From Erythrocercus mccallii (lineage: Eukaryota > Chordata > Aves > Passeriformes > Dicruridae), in the NCBI GenBank assembly GCA_013397435.1, contig VZRG01000184.1:745836-809835 (forward strand): a DNA stretch of 64,000 nucleotides, written 5' to 3'. A model generated the notes under the pieces. It saw nothing but the letters and a program-made list of their open reading frames with translations. It was not told the DNA's origin and made no database searches. Made by a program: the position numbers and the translations under genes. Within the stretch, counting starts at the first letter, position 1, and each line of letters begins with the position of its first letter. Positions 60,870 to 64,000 of this stretch are shown here, piece after piece.

Positions 60870-61160
60870 TCATGCTTTCTCCTCCCCAGCTCTGCACGAA
60901 TGGACCGGGGATGTTGCAGTGCGTCCCACCACAAGGAGGTGGTTTGTCAGTGGACGAACCCAGCCCCAGCCCCGCTGACCTTCCCACCACCCTGCCTGTG
61001 GTCAGGACTCTTGTGGCGCTGTGGCCTTGGCGGGAGATGCCGGTGGTGCAGCCTGAGCTGGGGAAGGGCAGCTCCACCCGGTGCAGGAGCAGGGTGTCAT
61101 TAGGAGTGCCCAGCCCGCTTGTCAACAGCCCCTGGCCGCTGAACGCAGCCTGAGTCACCG
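60870..61160. other. GC-rich, CpG-elevated patch
   Basis: About 290 bp that is clearly GC-richer than its surroundings, with about 13 CpG dinucleotides by my count, whereas most of the window has very few. It is too short and probably too CpG-poor for a classical CpG island. It could be a small regulatory element, a former CpG island or the remains of an exon. Open frames in it occur in two plus phases and one minus phase and show no recognisable protein. Confidence 0.45.
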
Positions 61161-64000
61161 ACACCTGAATGAAAGTAGTTGTGTTGTTGTTTTGTCCTCT
61201 CCAGCCTCTGAAGAGTGCACCTGGCCAGGAAGGCAGGTGACTGTGTCAGGCTAGGCTGGCTCCTGTGCTGGAACCTGGCCCCATGAGCAAGAGCTTTCCT
61301 TCAGGCCAGGAGCTCACTGTCCATTCAGGTAACCATGGCACCTCACGTGAACTATGCTGTGAACCACTGGACAAAGGAACTCAGAAGACCTTTTGCCTTC
61401 CTTCCAGTGTAACTCCCTTTGGTTTCACTGTTAATCCTTTGGTGGTTTTTCCAGCAGATTCAGAAAGTCAAGTGTCAGAGTCATACTGCCAGAGGCTGCA
61501 ATAACAGCACAGATGCCATATCTGCAGAAGCATGTTCCCAGGCATGGTGGCAAGCTGGCACAGAGCAGGCGGTATCCACGCTGACAGATTCCCTCAGCCT
61601 CCAAAATGGGGCAGGACTTAGTAATGGACGGAAAGAACGTGTTTGATTTTTCATTATATTGTCAGAGATCAGTGAGGTTGTGCAAGGCAGGTTTCACTGG
61701 ATCCAAAGTCCCATGGTTTCCCTTGTGGTACTGGTGTTAAGGGGTGTTAAAGAAGATTTTTTTGGTTTTTGTCCCAGCACTCTGAATGTTAAAAAGAGAA
61801 ATGCCTCTCAGTCCTAATAGTCAAATCACAGGAAAGTGCCTGCCCCATTCCTCATTTCATGTCCTGCTTCATACTATAAACAATGATCATTACAAGTTGC
61901 ACCTTGCTCGTCCTCTTTACTTTTCCTTATCAGCTTAGACCATAATTGCCATTCCTTCCCCCTAATTACTCCACCCTGGCTTAAGGTGCAATGAATGGCC
62001 TTTGTTTGGCAAATAAAGGGTAGGCAGAGCTTTGAAGGAGCACATTGTTGCTATGGAGATTCACCCAAAATTATGTGGTTGGCTCTTCTAGTTTCTAGCC
62101 AAGGCTTCAGTCATTTCCAGCAGGCACGTGAGGAGACAAGTCCTGTCCGACAGATAGAATATCTGACCCTCTACTGTATAAAGGAGGGGAAAAGCTACAT
62201 ATTTCATTTTCAAGCTGTAATCAATACCAAATAAAAGTTAGTACATGCAATATAAAGGTAGCCTTTATGACATCTTTTAAAAATATTTAGGCGTATCAGA
62301 TGAATATTTTAACGCTTGGCTAAAATTGTTTTTCATAGCTTTGGCATTTTAAAATTTGAGGATATGTGAATAATTTTGTATAATTTTAAATAAACCAACA
62401 TGACCAGTGACTGAAAAAATAGCTATAACTCTTGTTATTTGCATCTAATAAGAATAATTATGAAGACATTGAATAATCATTTATATATAGTGCTTTAAGT
62501 TCAAGAAGTTCATGAAGATGCTGGTTTGCTATACTGAATGTTTTACAGAGCTGAACTTTGGGACACTTCCAGTTCAACATTGAAAAATTGGACCACTGCA
62601 CACCTGTGGTCTAAATTCTTTCAAATCTTCTATGGAACTCTAACATCTTAAAGGAGATTTTCCCATTGAAAGTGTCACTGAGTCAACAGTTTGGAATAGG
62701 AAGGAGGGAAGATGAGATCAGGAACAAGGTCAGTCTTGCTCTCTTCAAACAAATAATCAGATGTCTTTGAAGAGGCTGCAAGTGCAATAATGCTACATCT
62801 GTACTAACACCAAGCTATTGGGAGACAGCTGGTTAGATGTGAAAAGAAGGGAAAATCCATCTAGATTATGCGGTGACAGAAACTAGTGGCACTTCTGGTG
62901 GTGGCAATAGGGTGCACATGGGACTAATCTGGGTATCTTTTTGTTTTGCTCTGTGTTTCACTCCTCAGGAACTATCATGGGTCCAGCTTGTCTACCTAGG
63001 CTGGGACTGTAACTGTGGGAGGAGGACCTCTAAACACTGGGACGTGGGCTGCCAGATGAAAGCTCAGTGATAAGATCTTGCCATGACAAGGACTTGAGAA
63101 TTGAAGGAAATGGTGGCTCCTGGATGGAGAAGAAGGAGAAAGCAGAAAACAAACACGAACTACAATAGCAAGAGATTGTAATGATTGTTCTGGACCTAAG
63201 AAGCCTGAGAAATCTTCTACACAGGCCTTATTTCTTTATGTAAAAAGTAAGGCTTGAAAAAAATGAAATTAAAAATAGAAACTTCAAGCATGTGGCTCCA
63301 TTACAACAGGGTCTAGTCACCCTAGGAAAACAGATTAAGAAATCTTGATAAGACTTGAATTTATGGCAGGAACACTTTTGGCCCCTTCTGTCTGATAGGC
63401 ATTGAATTATTGCTATTCTGCTACTAAAGGACACTTGAGTTATGTGAACAAATCTTCTAGTTATTGAATAATTTACTGAGTGAATACAGCTATGCTGCTA
63501 CTTAAATCACTGAGAAATACCCAGGCAAACAATATTTTCTTTATATATATCTATAATTTTCCAGATAAACTTTTGTGTGTAGAGTACTGTTTGTAGACTC
63601 AATCTTATTTGTAGGAGGTGTTTGATGGGAAAGAGCTCAACACATATGTATATATATGTACATATGTATACAAATACATAAGAGAAAGAGACAGAAAATG
63701 TGAATTTTGCACTGTTTTGGGTCTGAACCCAAAGGTAAGACATCCTGGTTGCCCTTGTCCTACCCAGCGCCAGCAGGCAGCTCAGAGTACTGTTGTTGCC
63801 TTGGCTTATACTTCATCCGTTGCTCATGCCAGACATCCACACGTGTGCACCATACAGCAGCCCTATACATTACTACAGATGCTTACCTCAGCTCCACAGT
63901 CAACATCTGCAGGGGCAAGCCCACAGAAAGAGGTTGTAAGGTCCTCATTATCAATGAACACAACACAAATGGTGAAAGTAACCTTTTATTTGCATGTGAT
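61161..64000. other. unannotated DNA to the window end
   Basis: No supported gene. An AT-rich tract of alternating atgtat/tatata lies at about 63637-63675. A consensus-like splice donor, CCAAAG|GTAAGA, occurs at about 63735 (+), but no matching acceptor or coding stretch could be tied to it. Confidence 0.5.
63637..63675. repeat. AT-rich (ATGTAT)n-like repeat
   Basis: Degenerate alternating atgtat, tatata and acatatgta units, partly self-complementary. Low-complexity DNA with likely length variation. Confidence 0.7.

Noticed and set aside
1..64000. Endogenous retrovirus, LTR, CRISPR array or bacterial operon
   Set aside because: Looked for LTR-like ends, retroviral motifs, regularly spaced repeats and tightly packed genes; none was seen.

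Overview
The window looks like nuclear DNA from a bird: an AT-rich, gene-poor stretch of the kind found between genes or inside large introns. The main evidence is five fragments of CR1, the dominant avian non-LTR retrotransposon. All are cut down to their 3' ends, and the best preserved one finishes in the tandem 'ttctatga/ttccatga' octamer tail typical of avian CR1. I saw no L1, Alu, B-type or other mammal-specific repeats and no recognisable endogenous retrovirus. A turtle or crocodilian source is less likely but not excluded. There are no bacterial-style genes, operons or CRISPR arrays, and no rRNA or tRNA gene was recognised.

Layout: 1-2.8 kb, unannotated AT-rich DNA; 2.8-3.3 kb, CR1 (+); 4.25-4.3 kb, an ATTACC/ATTATC-type microsatellite; 4.49-4.67 kb, a possible minus-strand coding exon; 5-27.5 kb, long non-coding stretch with a perfect 14-bp-arm hairpin (15.17 kb), a 20-bp palindrome (18.17 kb) and small tandem duplications; 27.55-27.8 kb, an ancient MIR/CORE-type tRNA-derived SINE; 32.9-33.1 kb, a possible first coding exon; 33.75-34.17 kb, CR1 (+); 36.6-37.1 kb, CR1 (-); 41.37-41.44 kb, a probable old interspersed-repeat fragment; 42.58-42.77 kb, CR1 (+); 51.0-52.3 kb, three exon-like pieces with good splice sites and matching phase; 58.8 kb, a (TTTTA)n array; 60.0-60.2 kb, an old CR1 (-); 60.87-61.16 kb, a small GC-rich, CpG-elevated patch.

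No gene could be identified by name. The many open frames of 60-150 codons look like chance: none shows a recognisable domain and most lack splice-site support. The best lead for something undescribed is a plus-strand set of exon-like pieces. It has a first exon with a strong Kozak start (32906), a 61-bp exon (51007-51067), and two alternative end exons (51721-51767, 51,767 being the stop; 52211-52326). Their reading phases agree, and they would encode a 67- or 89-residue small protein. The short form carries a C-terminal Y-S-N-I motif, a Grb2-SH2-like YxN site. This is a hypothesis from splice signals and phase only. It needs RNA evidence and conservation data.
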